Source: Numida meleagris (lineage: Eukaryota > Chordata > Aves > Galliformes > Numididae). From it: a stretch of DNA of 64,000 bases. Shown here piece after piece: positions 44,866 through 56,266 of this stretch. Below the pieces are notes generated by a model. The model was not told the DNA's origin. It saw only the letters and a list, made by a program, of their open reading frames with translations, and made no database searches. How positions within the stretch are numbered: the first letter of the stretch is position 1; the number at the start of each line of letters is the position of its first letter. The stretch lies in assembly GCF_002078875.1 (NCBI RefSeq), contig NC_034411.1:3933297-3997296 (forward strand), written 5' to 3'. Made by a program: the position numbers and the translations under genes.

Positions 44866-44950
44866 TTGGGGGATCCTGTGTGGAACCAGGAGTTGGACTT
44901 GGTGATCGTTGTGGGTCCCTTCCAACTTGGGATGTTCTGTGATTCTATCA
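44866..44950 (+). repeat. CR1 LINE tail, second of a tandem pair
   Basis: GGGGATCCTGTGTGGAACCA, TTGGACTTGGTGATCGTTGT and TGTTCTGTGATTCTATCA. A separate subfamily tail lies 10 bp after the first. Confidence 0.88.
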
Positions 44951-47277
44951 GCAGAAGCCATCTGCTAAAGCTTGGGTAGCCCAGCACCTTTCGTATTCTT
45001 TTGTCTTCTTCAATTTTGTGTGCGTGCATACATTAAAAGACAGAGAGAAGAGGGTTCAAAAAAAGCCCCCAAACTGCTAGTCAAGCTCAGTCCGTTTGTA
45101 ACTTCAGGCAATCCTGGACATGCAGCCTGTTGAATGCAGCAGCAGTGTTAACCCAGGCTGTGGGTGATGGACATGCAGCAGCTGGCAGGCTGAATGACCG
45201 CTTCTAATTAGCACTCATTAATAGAATCAAAAGAAAGTGACTGGGGAGTTAGCTTCTGCACTGATGGCTGTGACTTCTGGGTGACGTAGCGTGTGATGCT
45301 CCTGTCCTTCTGCAGCACGACAAGCAACAAGTGCCCTGGTGGAGTGACAAAACCTGCCGTAGCCTTCTGCTAATTACCCACCACACCAGCTGCATCTAAC
45401 TGCTATTAGTCGTGAGCAAGAGATGCTGCCTTCCCATCTCGTAATTGTTGGGAGAAGAAAAAGAGAGGAGGAGGTGATAATTGTTTTGTGTTAAAGCAAG
45501 GATAATTACTGCTATAGAGTTTCACTAGAAAACAACGCAGCAATTAATTATTAACTGTCAAATCTCAAATGCGGGTTGGCAGGTTAAGGAGGGTGGTTGT
45601 AGGCTGTGTGCCTCTGTTTGCTGGGAGCTCTGCTTTGCTGCCTGGTTGCATGAATGGCTCCTCACATCAGTGCTGCTTTGGGGTCTGTGAGGACTAGGGC
45701 CAGCAGAAACAAAACCTATTTCTCCCTAAAATGTCAGTGTAGGTGCCTTAGGGAGCGCCTGTAGTGCTCATGGCAAGATATGTCCTCACTTGTGTGACAC
45801 AGTGGGTTTGGCATGTCTGAAGAGGGGCTGCAAAAGGACCCTGTCGTGGGTTCTGATGCCATTATCTGGCTCCATCTGTGTCCAGACCCATTTTTGAGGG
45901 GAAAAATGCAAGAAAAGAGTAAAAGATGTTTCCACCGTGGTGATTTGAGTGGTCCTTCCCCAGTGTACTCTCCCATTTCCTGCTGATTTGCAGTGTAAGG
46001 AGTCGGTAACTGATTTACATGCCCAAAATATGTCTGAATGCTTTATTTTCTTTGAGGCTTTGAGTGCTTTTTGAGCCCTGTGTGAGCATCTGCAGCCCTG
46101 TAGGGCAAAGAGCTTTGCTTATTCCCTTCAGCTGTTGCCAGGGATCCCTTCTGACAGAGGAGTGTAGGGTTGCCCATTGGTTTGCTGCATGGGGCACTGA
46201 CTGGCAGAAGTGGCTCTCGGGAACCATCTCTGGTGAAGGGACAACAGGGAAAGCTTGGAAGAACAGCAGACGCAACAGTGCAAATAAATGCCACCAGGTA
46301 AACTGTGTCTGAAAGCGGGGATGCCAACAGCTGCTGAGCCTGAGGCTTTGGGTGACGCTAAGCCTTCCCCTTTTCCCCTACCCCTTCCCTGGTAACCAGG
46401 ATTACAGATTTAATCAGGGTGCAGGAGCTGACAAATATTTGGAGCGAGTGATGGAAAGTTCCACTGAGCCACCTCTCGTGTGCTGGGGGTGGGGAAGCTG
46501 GCAGCAGGGAAATGGGGCTGTCTGTGCAGCTTCCATTGAATTAATCTCATGTTCCCCTTACACTTGGATTCCTCCTTTTTAACATATCTTACTCTTTCTT
46601 TTTTTTTTCTTTCTTCTTTTTTGTCAATTAATTTTTCAAAGCACAGCCTCTGTTACAAGCCACCACATCTGCCCTGCTGCCATACCACTGCTGCATCCGT
46701 GCTGGATGGATTTGGATTGAACTGAATCAGTATCTCCTGGGAAAGACTCAATGTTATTTCACTTTCTTTTCAGTATGGAATTAACAAACAGGTTAGCATG
46801 CAGGAAAGGGAGAGGACCCAGCAATCCAGAGCTCAATATGCGTATATGTCATTGGGAAGAATCTGCTTTTTCAAATTTCATTGAAACGGCTTGTGATCAC
46901 TGGAGGAGGTGTTTTGTGCACATGTATGCATCTGTGCTCACAGCCACACATGCACATAGTATGAGTGAATAAGTCAAACTTCCTCTGAAGAGCAAAGTGA
47001 AATGCTTTGCTCGTGAAGTAACAGTGCCAGCAAGGACCATGCTGACAGCTGCTTGGCAGGTTTGTCTGCATAGGAAATCCCTTGCTGTTCAGAGTCTATA
47101 AATCAGGATCAGATGGCCTTTTAAGGGAACGTCCTGTCATTCAGCGTTCCCCATTCTATTTTGATTTCACAGACCCTTGAAAATATTCCAGTGGAGGCAC
47201 AGCAATTTCTGCAGCATGTCCAACTAGAAGGCTCACTTTGCTTTTGCTCCTTTTCCCTGCTCTATTAAAAGAAGCTG
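44951..47277. other. Single-copy stretch including a TAAT-rich block
   Basis: The TAAT-rich block at 45200-45560 is listed separately. A mixed T/C tract lies at about 46590-46622. An 82-codon open frame crosses 46064-46312, with an acceptor-like GCTGTTGCCAG ending 46140 and a CCAG|GTAAAC donor at 46301, but no homology is recognised. Confidence 0.4.
45200..45560. promoter_or_regulatory. Homeodomain-motif-rich block, possible enhancer
   Basis: The block is packed with homeodomain core motifs: CTAATTAGC at 45207, CATTAATAG, GCTAATTACC, CTATTAGTC, CGTAATTG, GATAATTG, GGATAATTAC and AGCAATTAATTATTAACTG near 45540. It also has a GTGACGTAGC site (CRE-like) near 45281. It is free of recent repeats on both sides. 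This pattern is typical of conserved developmental enhancers, but conservation cannot be tested here. Confidence 0.35.
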
Positions 47278-47930
47278 TGTAGAGAAGGACCTGGATGTCC
47301 TGGTGGCCAGCAGGCTGGCCATGAGCCAGCAGTGTGCCCAGGTGGCCAGGAAGGCCAACGGCACCCAGCTTGTGTCAGCGGGAGTGCGGCCAGCAGGAGC
47401 AGGAGGTGACCGTCCCTCCGCACTGGCACTGGTGAGGCCGCACCTCGAGTGCTGCGCTCAGTGCTGGGCCCTCACTGCAAGAAAGGGACTGAGGCCCTGG
47501 AGCGTGTCCAGAGAAGGGCAGCGGAGCTGTGAGGGGTGTGGAGCACAAGTGTGATGGGGAGCGGCTGAGGGAGCTGGGGGTGTTCAGTGTGGAGAAGAGG
47601 AGGCTCAGGGGAGACCTCATCGCTCTGCAACGACCTGAAAGGAGGTTGTGTGAGGTGGGGTCAGCCTCTACTCCCAGGGAACAGTGATAGGACAAGAGGG
47701 GATGGCCTCACGTTGTGCCAGCGGAGGTTCACGTTGGGTGTTAGGAACAATTCCTTCTCCAAAAGAGTGGTTAGGTCCTGGCACAGGCTGCCCAGGTGGG
47801 GTCACCGTCCCTGGAGGTGTTCAAGTAGTGTGGAGATGTGGCACTGAGGGACGTGGTTGTTGGAGATGGGTTAGTGGTTGGACTAGATGATCTTAGAGGT
47901 CCTAATCTTAATGATTCTATGATTCTGTGA
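47278..47930 (+). mobile_element. CR1 LINE 3' portion, young-looking, first of a tandem pair
   Basis: It starts in the ORF2 block around [20 protein letters not shown] and reads [20 protein letters not shown], then [11 protein letters not shown] before a small frame break. The 3'UTR ends GATGATCTTAGAGGTCCTAA and TGATTCTATGATTCTGTG. It is the longest copy of its subfamily here. Confidence 0.95.
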
Positions 47931-48036
47931 CCTGTCTGGACACTTACCTGTGCAACCAACCGTAGGGAACCTGCTTTAGCAGAGGGTCAGACTTGACCTT
48001 GCTCCCTTCCTACCTGTGCAATTCTGTGATTCTGTG
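47931..48036 (+). repeat. CR1 LINE 3' end, second of a tandem pair
   Basis: CCTGTCTGGACACTTACCTG, CCTGCTTTAGCAGAGGGTCA and GCAATTCTGTGATTCTGTGG. It directly abuts the previous tail and is the same subfamily as the second copy at 42387. Confidence 0.9.
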
Positions 48037-48778
48037 GAAGGCAACCTGAAAACCTGCTGGTGGCTGAAGCTCTGGTCCCACCACGACCCCAGGGACTGGG
48101 TGACACAGCCATCCCTTCTGGGCACCCTGCCTGGGAGTGCGGCAGAAATATGATGCCGCAAATCCCTGCTAAATCCCAGCTGAGCAGAGGGGTGGATGTG
48201 CTAAAGCTGTGTCTGTTGCCTGGTTTTAGAGCTATGCAAGCCAGCAAATTGGACTTAATTTGCAGCCTAATTTACTGCTTCCACAGGACTAGTGGAAGAA
48301 ACGCTTCTCATGTAGTTAATTCATCTGTGATTTTTTGGTGAATATGTTAACTATTCAAATTATGTTTCTGTGAGCTATTGGAGTTACGGAAAACTGAAAG
48401 AAACAAGAGCCTTGCGCTTGCTGTTTGGAAGGCGATAGGTTGTATTTCTCTTCACGTTTGTTACCCTATTGATTATTATGCAGATGCTGTAAATTGTAGT
48501 AGAGGAGTTACATGGCATAAAGTACTACGGCATGTTTATTCTGCTTTCAGTGGGAAGGAGGCTCAGAACGGGGTCAGGGTTGTGCTGCTCAGCTGCACAT
48601 GCTGGGGATGCTCTCCTCTGCGCGATGGAGGTAAGTTGGGAGTCCAGGAAAAAAGCAACTGACCAGAAAATGAGCCACCTTCAAGCAACATGATGTAATT
48701 ACCGGGATCTCAGGTGCAGACTTGTCTTTATTTTTGGGTGTGCTTAACAGCAGGCACAGTAGGGCAGCCTTGTCCCAT
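48037..48778. other. Single-copy stretch with exon candidate
   Basis: Apart from the 80-nt exon candidate at 48551 no feature was recognised. Confidence 0.4.
48551..48630 (+). other. Candidate 80-nt exon
   Basis: The acceptor (TTTATTCTGCTTTCAG, ending 48550) and a consensus donor (GGAG|GTAAGTTGG, intron from 48631) bound 80 nt that are open in all three frames. One frame reads SGKEAQNGVRVVLLSCTCWG, another GRRLRTGSGLCCSAAHAGDA. GC content is higher than in the flanks. It could be an alternative or non-coding RNA exon. No homology was recognised. Confidence 0.3.
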
Positions 48779-48839
48779 AAATGGTTGGACTGGATGATCT
48801 TAGTGGTCCTTTCCAACCTTAATAATTCTATGACTCTGA
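48779..48839 (+). repeat. CR1 LINE tail only
   Basis: AATGGTTGGACTGGATGATC, TTAGTGGTCCTTTCCAACCT and AATTCTATGACTCTG. Confidence 0.9.
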
Positions 48840-49966
48840 ATCAGAATGTAGGCACTGGAAATCTCTGTAAACTGATTTAGGGGCTAAAATAATTACAGAA
48901 AGGTCAAAATATTTCCCTCTGTCATCTTTTTCTTTTTTTCTCTTTTTTTTTTCATTTTTTGGAAAACATTTTAATGCTTTTTTTTGTCATTACCAAATTT
49001 ACCTGCATTGTAAACAAAAGAGACTTGCTTGATCTTCACTTCTGTATAAAAGTGCTTGGAAAGGTATCATAAGCTTAGGCCTTGTAGAATTTGAATTTTA
49101 TTTTCGGCTCACTGAAAGCTGTCTTTTGGCTTTTAGCTGAAGTACACTTTTGGGAATCAACAGCAGCCTGGGGTGTTCTGAAGCTGAGCAGGAGTGCGCG
49201 ACCTGTTTCTTGTGAAGATGCACTCTCTGGAAGCTGACTTATTTAAACTGTAGCAGAAATGCGAAGTTACTGCCTGAAGCAGTGATGGAGCACCTGGTGG
49301 GAAGGCAAGGCCAGCCCAGGGCAGCTTAGGTGCAAGCAATGCACCTGAGTGACCAGAAGGTGTGGAGCCAGGATCCACCCCTTCCCAGCCCTCATTTCAG
49401 GGTTGGCAGTGCAGGTGAGGGTATCTCGCTGGAGATCCCTGTGTACCTGAGGCCTTCTGAAGGTAAGCAGCTTCTTTCCTTTGTTTCTGTGCCTGTGGTT
49501 GTTGCATTTGAGCAAGTCCTCACTTGCTGCAGCCTGGTGCTTTGTTACTCTGCTGTCCTTGGTGTGCTTTCCATCACGTTACAGTGTTAGAAAACTTTTT
49601 AGAGGCCCCTGCAGCAGGGCTGAAGGGTGGCTGGGCATTTGTGAGTTCCCAAAGTTGGCGATGGGTTTAGCTCCATCACCGTTTCAGATGGGAATGCTTT
49701 ACTTCCGACATCAGCTGCAGCTAACAACTTCAGAGAAGCATTAAATCCTGAAGCAATTAAATTTATCAGCAGAACAGGAATTTTTTATTTTGTGAGATAC
49801 TTTGCCAGCTGTTGTTTACGGGGAAAAAAATCCAAATCCTTTTTATGAGAACTGTTTTTAGACTTCTTTTTTTTTCTTTGGTGCTGATTTATACATTATG
49901 CATTAGCACTGGAAGGCAAAATATTTACCAGTATCATGGTGAGCTGGAACAGCTCCTCTGCTCTGG
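48840..49966. other. Single-copy stretch with T-rich tract
   Basis: A T-rich tract lies at about 48926-48985. A CTGAAG|GTAAGC donor-like site lies at 49463. No gene was recognised. Confidence 0.4.
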
Positions 49967-50162
49967 ATTGAGAAAGACCACTAAGACCACCAAGCCTGAC
50001 GCATCCTACTATGCTCACATGACTGTGTCCCTCAGTGCCACATCCCCACGGCTCTGAAACAGCTTTGGGGATGATGACCCCGCTACCTCCCCTGGGCAGC
50101 CAGTGCCAGTGCCTCACCGCTCTTTCTGAGGATAAAATTTCCCTAATATCCAACCCAAAGAG
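49967..50162 (-). repeat. CR1 LINE 3' portion lacking the tail
   Basis: GAGAAAGACCACTAAGACCA, CCCTCAGTGCCACATCCCCA and CTGGGCAGCCAGTGCCAGTG, ending near CCTAATATCCAACCC. The terminal CR1 repeats are missing, so the 3' end has been lost or replaced. Confidence 0.9.
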
Positions 50163-53100
50163 ACCAAAATCCTGTCTTTTCCCTGAGTGACAGGAATGAC
50201 ATCACTTCTGTAATCCCTCTGCTTCCATAGGAGCTACTTGCATGGAGCCCAAAGAAGGGAATGAGATGTTGAACTTTTCATGACTGTATTGACTATGTTT
50301 GGAAGAAACAGAACAGGACAAGTGGGTTCACTTAGGCTTGATGAATGGTATTTCCTGGGATTTCTTTTATAATATTCTGAGAAGGATGTGACTCTTTATG
50401 CCATTCCCTTTTTGCGTGCAATGAAAGAATTTTGATTAGAGCTCGTGGTAAGTGGCACGTTGTTGTTTTGCGCAAGGAATGATAATGCTATAAAAGGGAG
50501 CCCTGGACTTGGAGAAGTTAATTACATTGCTTGCTGATTGGAAAAAAAAATAAAAATCAAATGATAGTTCATGAGAGTTCACATTCCTGGCCCTACAAAT
50601 ACCATTGTAAAAAGCCCTTGATGTTCTGCCACGAATTTCAGAGGAGGTAATATTTCACCTGAAACATTCAGTTGTTGTTTGCAAAGTTCATTTCAGTGTT
50701 GGGAAGACACTTGAAGGGAGGAGCAAATACAGGAATTCATCTTTCTTGTTAGGGATGAGTGTACACCTTCACTTAGGAGACTCGCCTTGTGCTGAAAAGT
50801 ACTTTCATGTTGCCTGGAACCGATAAGGGAAATGTGACAGAGAAAATCCCCAAACACTATCTCCTGCTGAAATTGAACAGAATGACTTCATAGTCACTTG
50901 CAGTAGTAGGCAGCTGGACTCAGCAAAGGACTTCCCTCCTGCATTGTGCTCCAGAGGCCACATTTTTTCATCACAGAATAAAGTTTGCCAAGTTTCATTG
51001 TTTAAAAGAGCAGCAGTATTTCTCCATGGATGCCCAGGAAAGAAAGAAAGAAAAAGAACAACAGAACAGAACCTCTGGACTTGGCTGGAAATTACAGCAT
51101 TATTTGAAATGAAATACAACTACCACCAAGAAACCAAGATATGAAACCTGGGAGCGGTGTTTCTGCCTGATGGGTACTAAATAAGTCGCAATCCTTCTTA
51201 AATAGAATTGCTGTGAAAATAGCACATTTGCCCTGATCTCTGGAAGCGCTGCAGGAATGAGTGCTCTGAACAGTGATCAATAAGGATCACAAAATCACTC
51301 CTTGCAAAGATGGAGGCTTCTCAAGGTCTCGTGGTGCTGCTACGAAACTCTCAAAAAAGCGCAGGTGTGTTGCAGGGTCAGGTGGATGTGCTGGCTGAAG
51401 GATGTGGGATGGGGTGCTGGCAAAGTGGGGACATTGTGGAAATGTGCATCTGCCCTGCTGCACATGGCATTTTCTAAGGCTGCTGGGCATAGGTGATGTG
51501 GTCCCTGAAAGTGTTGCAATTTTGTTTGGTGGTTCCACTGCATTTCTATACAGTTCCCATGAGGTGACTGCTTTTGTCTGTTTTGTCTCTGATTGTGGCT
51601 TTTTTTGTCCCGTTTCCACACTGATTAATAAAGAAAGTAGAGACAGAGCTGCACTTGGTCTGGAAGCAGTGGAGCAAAGAACAGGGGGAAGAAACTGAAA
51701 GGTGTTCAGCATTTTGCCCAGCTGGAAAATACAGGATATTTTTCGGTTCTTGGAGAAAGACTGAAAGGCCTAATGTCTGATGAGGCAGGAAACGTGCAGC
51801 TAAAAGCTGCAAGCCCGGAGCTCAGAAAGATTTGTGACTGTGCCTTCAGAAGTACCAGCATCATGTCCTGAAATAGTAATGTTTGGGTAGTGTTTGGGGG
51901 TAACTAAGCTGGAACGTGTGTAACTGTTAAAATGACAAATGCCAAAACAGAGAATCTGTGCTAAGTTCAAAAATACGGTCTCATGATTTAATTTGAATAA
52001 GCATTACCATTGTAATTTGGTTTTGTTGCATTGTGCTATAGACTCTTTGGCAAGGATTTCATGCGAGATGAGAAAACAGCGGTCCATTTAGTGAGATGGT
52101 TCCCTCGGGCCTTTTTGAGACTATTCTCTTGATGCTGCTGAAGTGTATGTGATGTATTCTTCTGAGATCCAGTCTGGGCTCCTTGGCCTCATGGTGGAAA
52201 CTGGGGGAGGTGTTCTGAGGTAAGTAAGCACGGCGAGCCAGACCTGAGCATCTCCCGGTGCTTTGTTGCTTTTACATATGGATAGCAAACCCAAACAAAA
52301 TCGTTTCACATCTCTGACCACATAAAGTCAGTTTATAGACCTTACGTAAGGATGTGTCGTAAGTGCTCTGGAAGCAGATGATGATTAAGAATCTCTTTAA
52401 TATGAGGGGATTTCTCAATTTCTTCGAGGGAAATGAAACTGCGAGGGCATTCCCTTCGCTTGGGTTTTCAATTAACAAGAGTTTAATTTGCGGCGTTCCT
52501 TTTGGTTCATAAGCTTGGTGGGCTGGGCGGGAGGGAACTGGGGTGGAGAGGCATCAGGAAATTAAGCTTTACCCATCACTAAAAAAAAATCTTACTGCTG
52601 CTGTTATGCAGGAATTACCAGAGTGGTTAAGGGGTGGGGAGGAAAAGGAGATTGTTAAAGCCAGTAAGTTCGTTCTCGTAATTTGCTTTCAGATCTGGGT
52701 AATGCTTTCAAGGTCTTTTCTGCAACTTGGGCACCTGTATGTCCTTGGAGCAATACTCTCCCAGTTCTACCCAACGTGGGTGATGGGGACAGCGTGCGCC
52801 AGGCAGTGCTGGGCTCTGGGGCTGAGAGCCACGGGCATATGGTAGGGGAAGGAGCGGTTCCCATGGAAACCTTTCAGCAGGATGACATCACCAGCACTAT
52901 CACATCTAAGCTTTTCAAGGCTTTTTGGATTTCAGGGATTACATAACTTCAGAGGGGTTAGGCTGGGGCTCAGATCTAATCAGTATTCAAGGTCTTAGTT
53001 GAATTAAATTACAAAAAAAAATGAGGCTGTGAGGAAGGAGCAGGGGTGCTGGTGGGAGTTGAGGCAGGGGGAGCATGTTTGGTTGGGAAAAGGGGCTGGC

Positions 53101-53640
53101 CAAGTTTTGTGCTGTCCTTGGGGTGGCTAGGATTGCTTTTGGAGATCCTTTTGGGGTCAGATTGCTGAACGAAATGTTTCCTGCTGGGGCTGGGGACAAG
53201 GTCTGACCACAGTGTAGATATGCAATGAATTCCACTGGGTCCTGCTTGAAAACAATTCCCTCAGTCCATCCTGCTGCCTCTGGGTGCTCTGATCAGCTTC
53301 TTACACTGCTTTGGGTATAACTATTCGCGTAGAGGGATGAATTTCATTAAGAAGAATGAACTAGAAGTTTGATGTAGTTCCTTTGTCTGCAGTCAGCATG
53401 TCCTTAAAACAGATGCCCAGATGGCTAGTGCTCAGCCTTGACCCTCACCAGTTTTCCTTCTGCTGTTCCGATGTGACTGACTCTCATTTTTGTCTTTATT
53501 CTGTTGGGGCAGAGAGGAGCATTCAGGGTTTCCCAGGTGCCAGATCACTCCTAAATCTGCTTTACAAGTCAGTTGACTGAAAGACACAACTTTAAAAGGT
53601 GTTAGCAGCAATATTAGCGTTTCTCATCTTGTGTAGAAGT
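50163..53640. other. Single-copy stretch
   Basis: The C/EBP-TATA pair at 50468-50498 is listed separately. A GAAA-type repeat lies at about 51041-51056. A donor-like GAG|GTAAGTAAG lies at 52220 after a short open frame (AAEVYVMYSSEIQSGLLGLM) that has no clear acceptor. No gene was recognised. Confidence 0.4.
50468..50498 (+). promoter_or_regulatory. C/EBP palindrome next to a TATA box
   Basis: TTGCGCAA (50468-50475), the ideal C/EBP site, lies 13 bp before TATAAAAGGG (50489-50498), an ideal TATA box. A related TTGCGTGCAAT lies at about 50412. No exon downstream is recognised. Confidence 0.3.
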
Positions 53641-53700
53641 TATTAGACCAGATGATCTTAACAATCTTTTTCCAACCTTGATGATTATATGCTTCTATTC
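53641..53700 (+). repeat. CR1 LINE tail only, diverged
   Basis: TATTAGACCAGATGATCTTA, CTTTTTCCAACCTTGATGAT and TATATGCTTCTAT. Confidence 0.8.
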
Positions 53701-55498
53701 TTCTCTAGTGAAGAACAGAATGGAAAGTGAAGAGTCCGCTGAAAACAGCCATGTTTCTTATTCCGTAGCTGGAGTAAGGTCTGACTGCCAGAGACTGTTC
53801 CGTGGTTGGTTACCTTGCTGGTGTGTGCAGTACTTTGGGGAACATGTTCTCATCCTTGCGTCTCAGCAAGGGCCTGGCTTAAGAGAATGCTTCAGCATTT
53901 AGGGTTTTAACAGGACTTCAGCTATTTCCAAGGCTGGTGATGTGATGGACTGTTGTTGAGTGAGAATGTAATGCATTTGCTTGTTTGCTTTTCAGCCCTT
54001 GTATTGCCTTCAGTTAATTATCTGTGACTGTCACAGCAGAAAAGAAACTGTTCATCCTTGCTTTTTCCTCCTGTTCAAGACAAAGTGGCTTCCAGAGCGT
54101 GCATTTGCTGGCACATTTCCAGGAGCCATATACTCCTGCTTTGTAGGCCCCTTTTCTCTGTTGCCTGCTTGATATCTACTTCTTCACCCAAGCTGTATAT
54201 GAGTAGTTGCACAGCTCACCTCGTTTCATGGTCTTTGCCAGCACTGGCATGGATTTGCCAAAGCAAGACCTTAAGCTTCAGCATCTCAAATGCTAGAGAG
54301 GCATGAGAAGTTAGCAGACAAATTCTTAAATACACCGGGAGCTTGGCTGACTTGGCACAGAGTGGCTCCTGGGTGCCCAAGGCAGAGAAGTCTTTGGTGC
54401 TTGAAGCACCAAACCTCATGTTTTTCACCACTTTTTCACCATTCCTACTAAGCTGTGGGCAGTCAAAACTTCCAGCCCAGATCCTTGACTCCACAAGGAA
54501 AAGGGAGATTTATTTTTTGTGTCTTTGCCAAACAATAGGAACTTGGCCAGATCTGTAACAGTGGTGGGTTTACTGTTCTCACGTGTGATTGTAATGGGCT
54601 GCGTGATGGAATCCATCCTTCTAGGATAAGGGCGTTTGTCCTACCCACGTTCCTTCTCTTTGCAGGCTTTTCTCTCTGTCCTCACAGTGGCTGAGAGAGC
54701 ACTGTAGGACTAATGAAGAACTTGGTTCATCTTGTTCTGTAATTTCCAAATTGAATGACAGCTGGCTGCTGAGCCATGGGTTTTTTTCTTTTTGCTAGAA
54801 GCAGAAGGAAAAATCTTCATCTTGTTTCTAGCTTTCTGTAACACTTCTTGTTTTCTGCCAAATAATTTTCCGTTTGTGTGTACCGAAAGAAAATGCTTGT
54901 ATGGTTTTCTATGTTAAATGCCCCTGTTAATTTTTCTGGAACTTTCAAAGCTGAAAATGTCTTGCAAAAGCTTTTGAAATTATACAGTAGTGACTAGTGA
55001 GGAGATAAAGCCTATGGATAATGCAGAGAAAGTCTTTGTTCTTAAATATGGTGTAAGTACCCCTAACTTGGTGTCCATGATCCAGCACTCTTGATGTTAA
55101 TGATTTACAGTACTAAATGGGAAGTTGGTAGTAGGTCTAAAACGAGTGACTTATCTTGAAATCTGAGTGGAGGTGCAGCATGGAAATGAGAGGAAAAACT
55201 GAAATCCAGTGTAAACCAGTAGGCCAAATCCTTTGCAGTGGCTGGAGAGTTTTCTTGGAGAGCGATGGACAGTTCTCACTGGGGTGGCTGTGTGGTTCTT
55301 GGGGGGAAAATGCTGCCAAATTCCACTCCTGCTGGAAAGAGGCATTAGGGAGCTTTCTACTCATTTATGCTTTCTCTTTGTGCTACAGCTGCCTAGCTCC
55401 AGAAGGGATTCACAGCCACTAGCAGCAGAAGCAAGTAGCACGTGTTAATCTTCCTGGCCGTCTGTGGATATGCGGTGTGCTCATACTTCTGTGATTAC
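53701..55498. other. Single-copy stretch
   Basis: No gene or repeat was recognised. Open frames on both strands near 54058-54650 and 55137-55448 show no domain. Confidence 0.4.
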
Positions 55499-55672
55499 AC
55501 AGAATCATAGAATCATTAAGGTTGGAAAAGACCACTAAGACCATCTAGTCCAACCATAAACCATCACCACCATGCCCACTGACTGTGTTTCTCAGTGCCA
55601 GATCCACCACAACATACCCAGAGATGGGGGATAGGCCACTTGTGTATTTCCTGGCGATGCTCTCAGAGAAGG
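55499..55672 (-). repeat. CR1 LINE 3' end
   Basis: ACAGAATCATAGAATCATTA, GGTTGGAAAAGACCACTAAG and ACCATCTAGTCCAACCATAA. The last third is diverged, so the inner boundary is uncertain. Confidence 0.92.
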
Positions 55673-56171
55673 TATGCCTATAATGAAGCCTGCTTCTAAC
55701 TTCACTCTTCTCCTTGCTTTCAGTGGGAAGTACTTGCTAAAACCCCCAGCATCTCAGCAGCTCTGCAGCATACATGTGAGTCTCTTAGTAGCAGCCTGCA
55801 GCATTGTGACCTTAAGGAGCTGCTTGCTTGGCTGCAGAGGAGGAGGATGTTAAATATCGCTCTGAAATCGCTTCTCCCATCTGTGTCCAGGAGCTCTTCC
55901 AACTCTCCTATGCCCTCTGTCCCAGACACCGGAACTGAACAACACTAATTTTGCATCCATACAAAATGAATGCAACAGGGAAGACATATGGTACTTGCTT
56001 TGCACATCCTCATCTGTGTAAATCAGAAGTAACTTGGCAGGGATGGAACTGAGTGTTTGCTTCTCCCATTGGCATCCCCTTCTGTCCCACGTCCTCCACC
56101 TGACCTGTGATGGTTGGACTTACAGCACATGCTGAAAGCTCTGTGCCTTCTTCCTCCCTTCTACTTCCTTG
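55673..56171. other. Single-copy stretch
   Basis: No feature was recognised. Confidence 0.4.
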
Positions 56172-56266
56172 TGGCACGGAGGGACATGGTTAGTGAGCAT
56201 GGTGGTGATGGGTTGAAGGTTGGACAAGATGATCTTAGTGGTCTTTTCCAACCTTAATAATTCTAT
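56172..56266 (+). repeat. CR1 LINE tail only
   Basis: GTGGCACGGAGGGACATGGT, GATGATCTTAGTGGTCTTTT and CCTTAATAATTCTATA. Confidence 0.92.

Noticed and set aside
46140..46300. Segment between an acceptor-like GCTGTTGCCAG and a CCAG|GTAAAC donor, open in one frame
   Set aside because: The acceptor tract is poor and the frame shows no conserved-looking features; weaker than the exon candidates reported.
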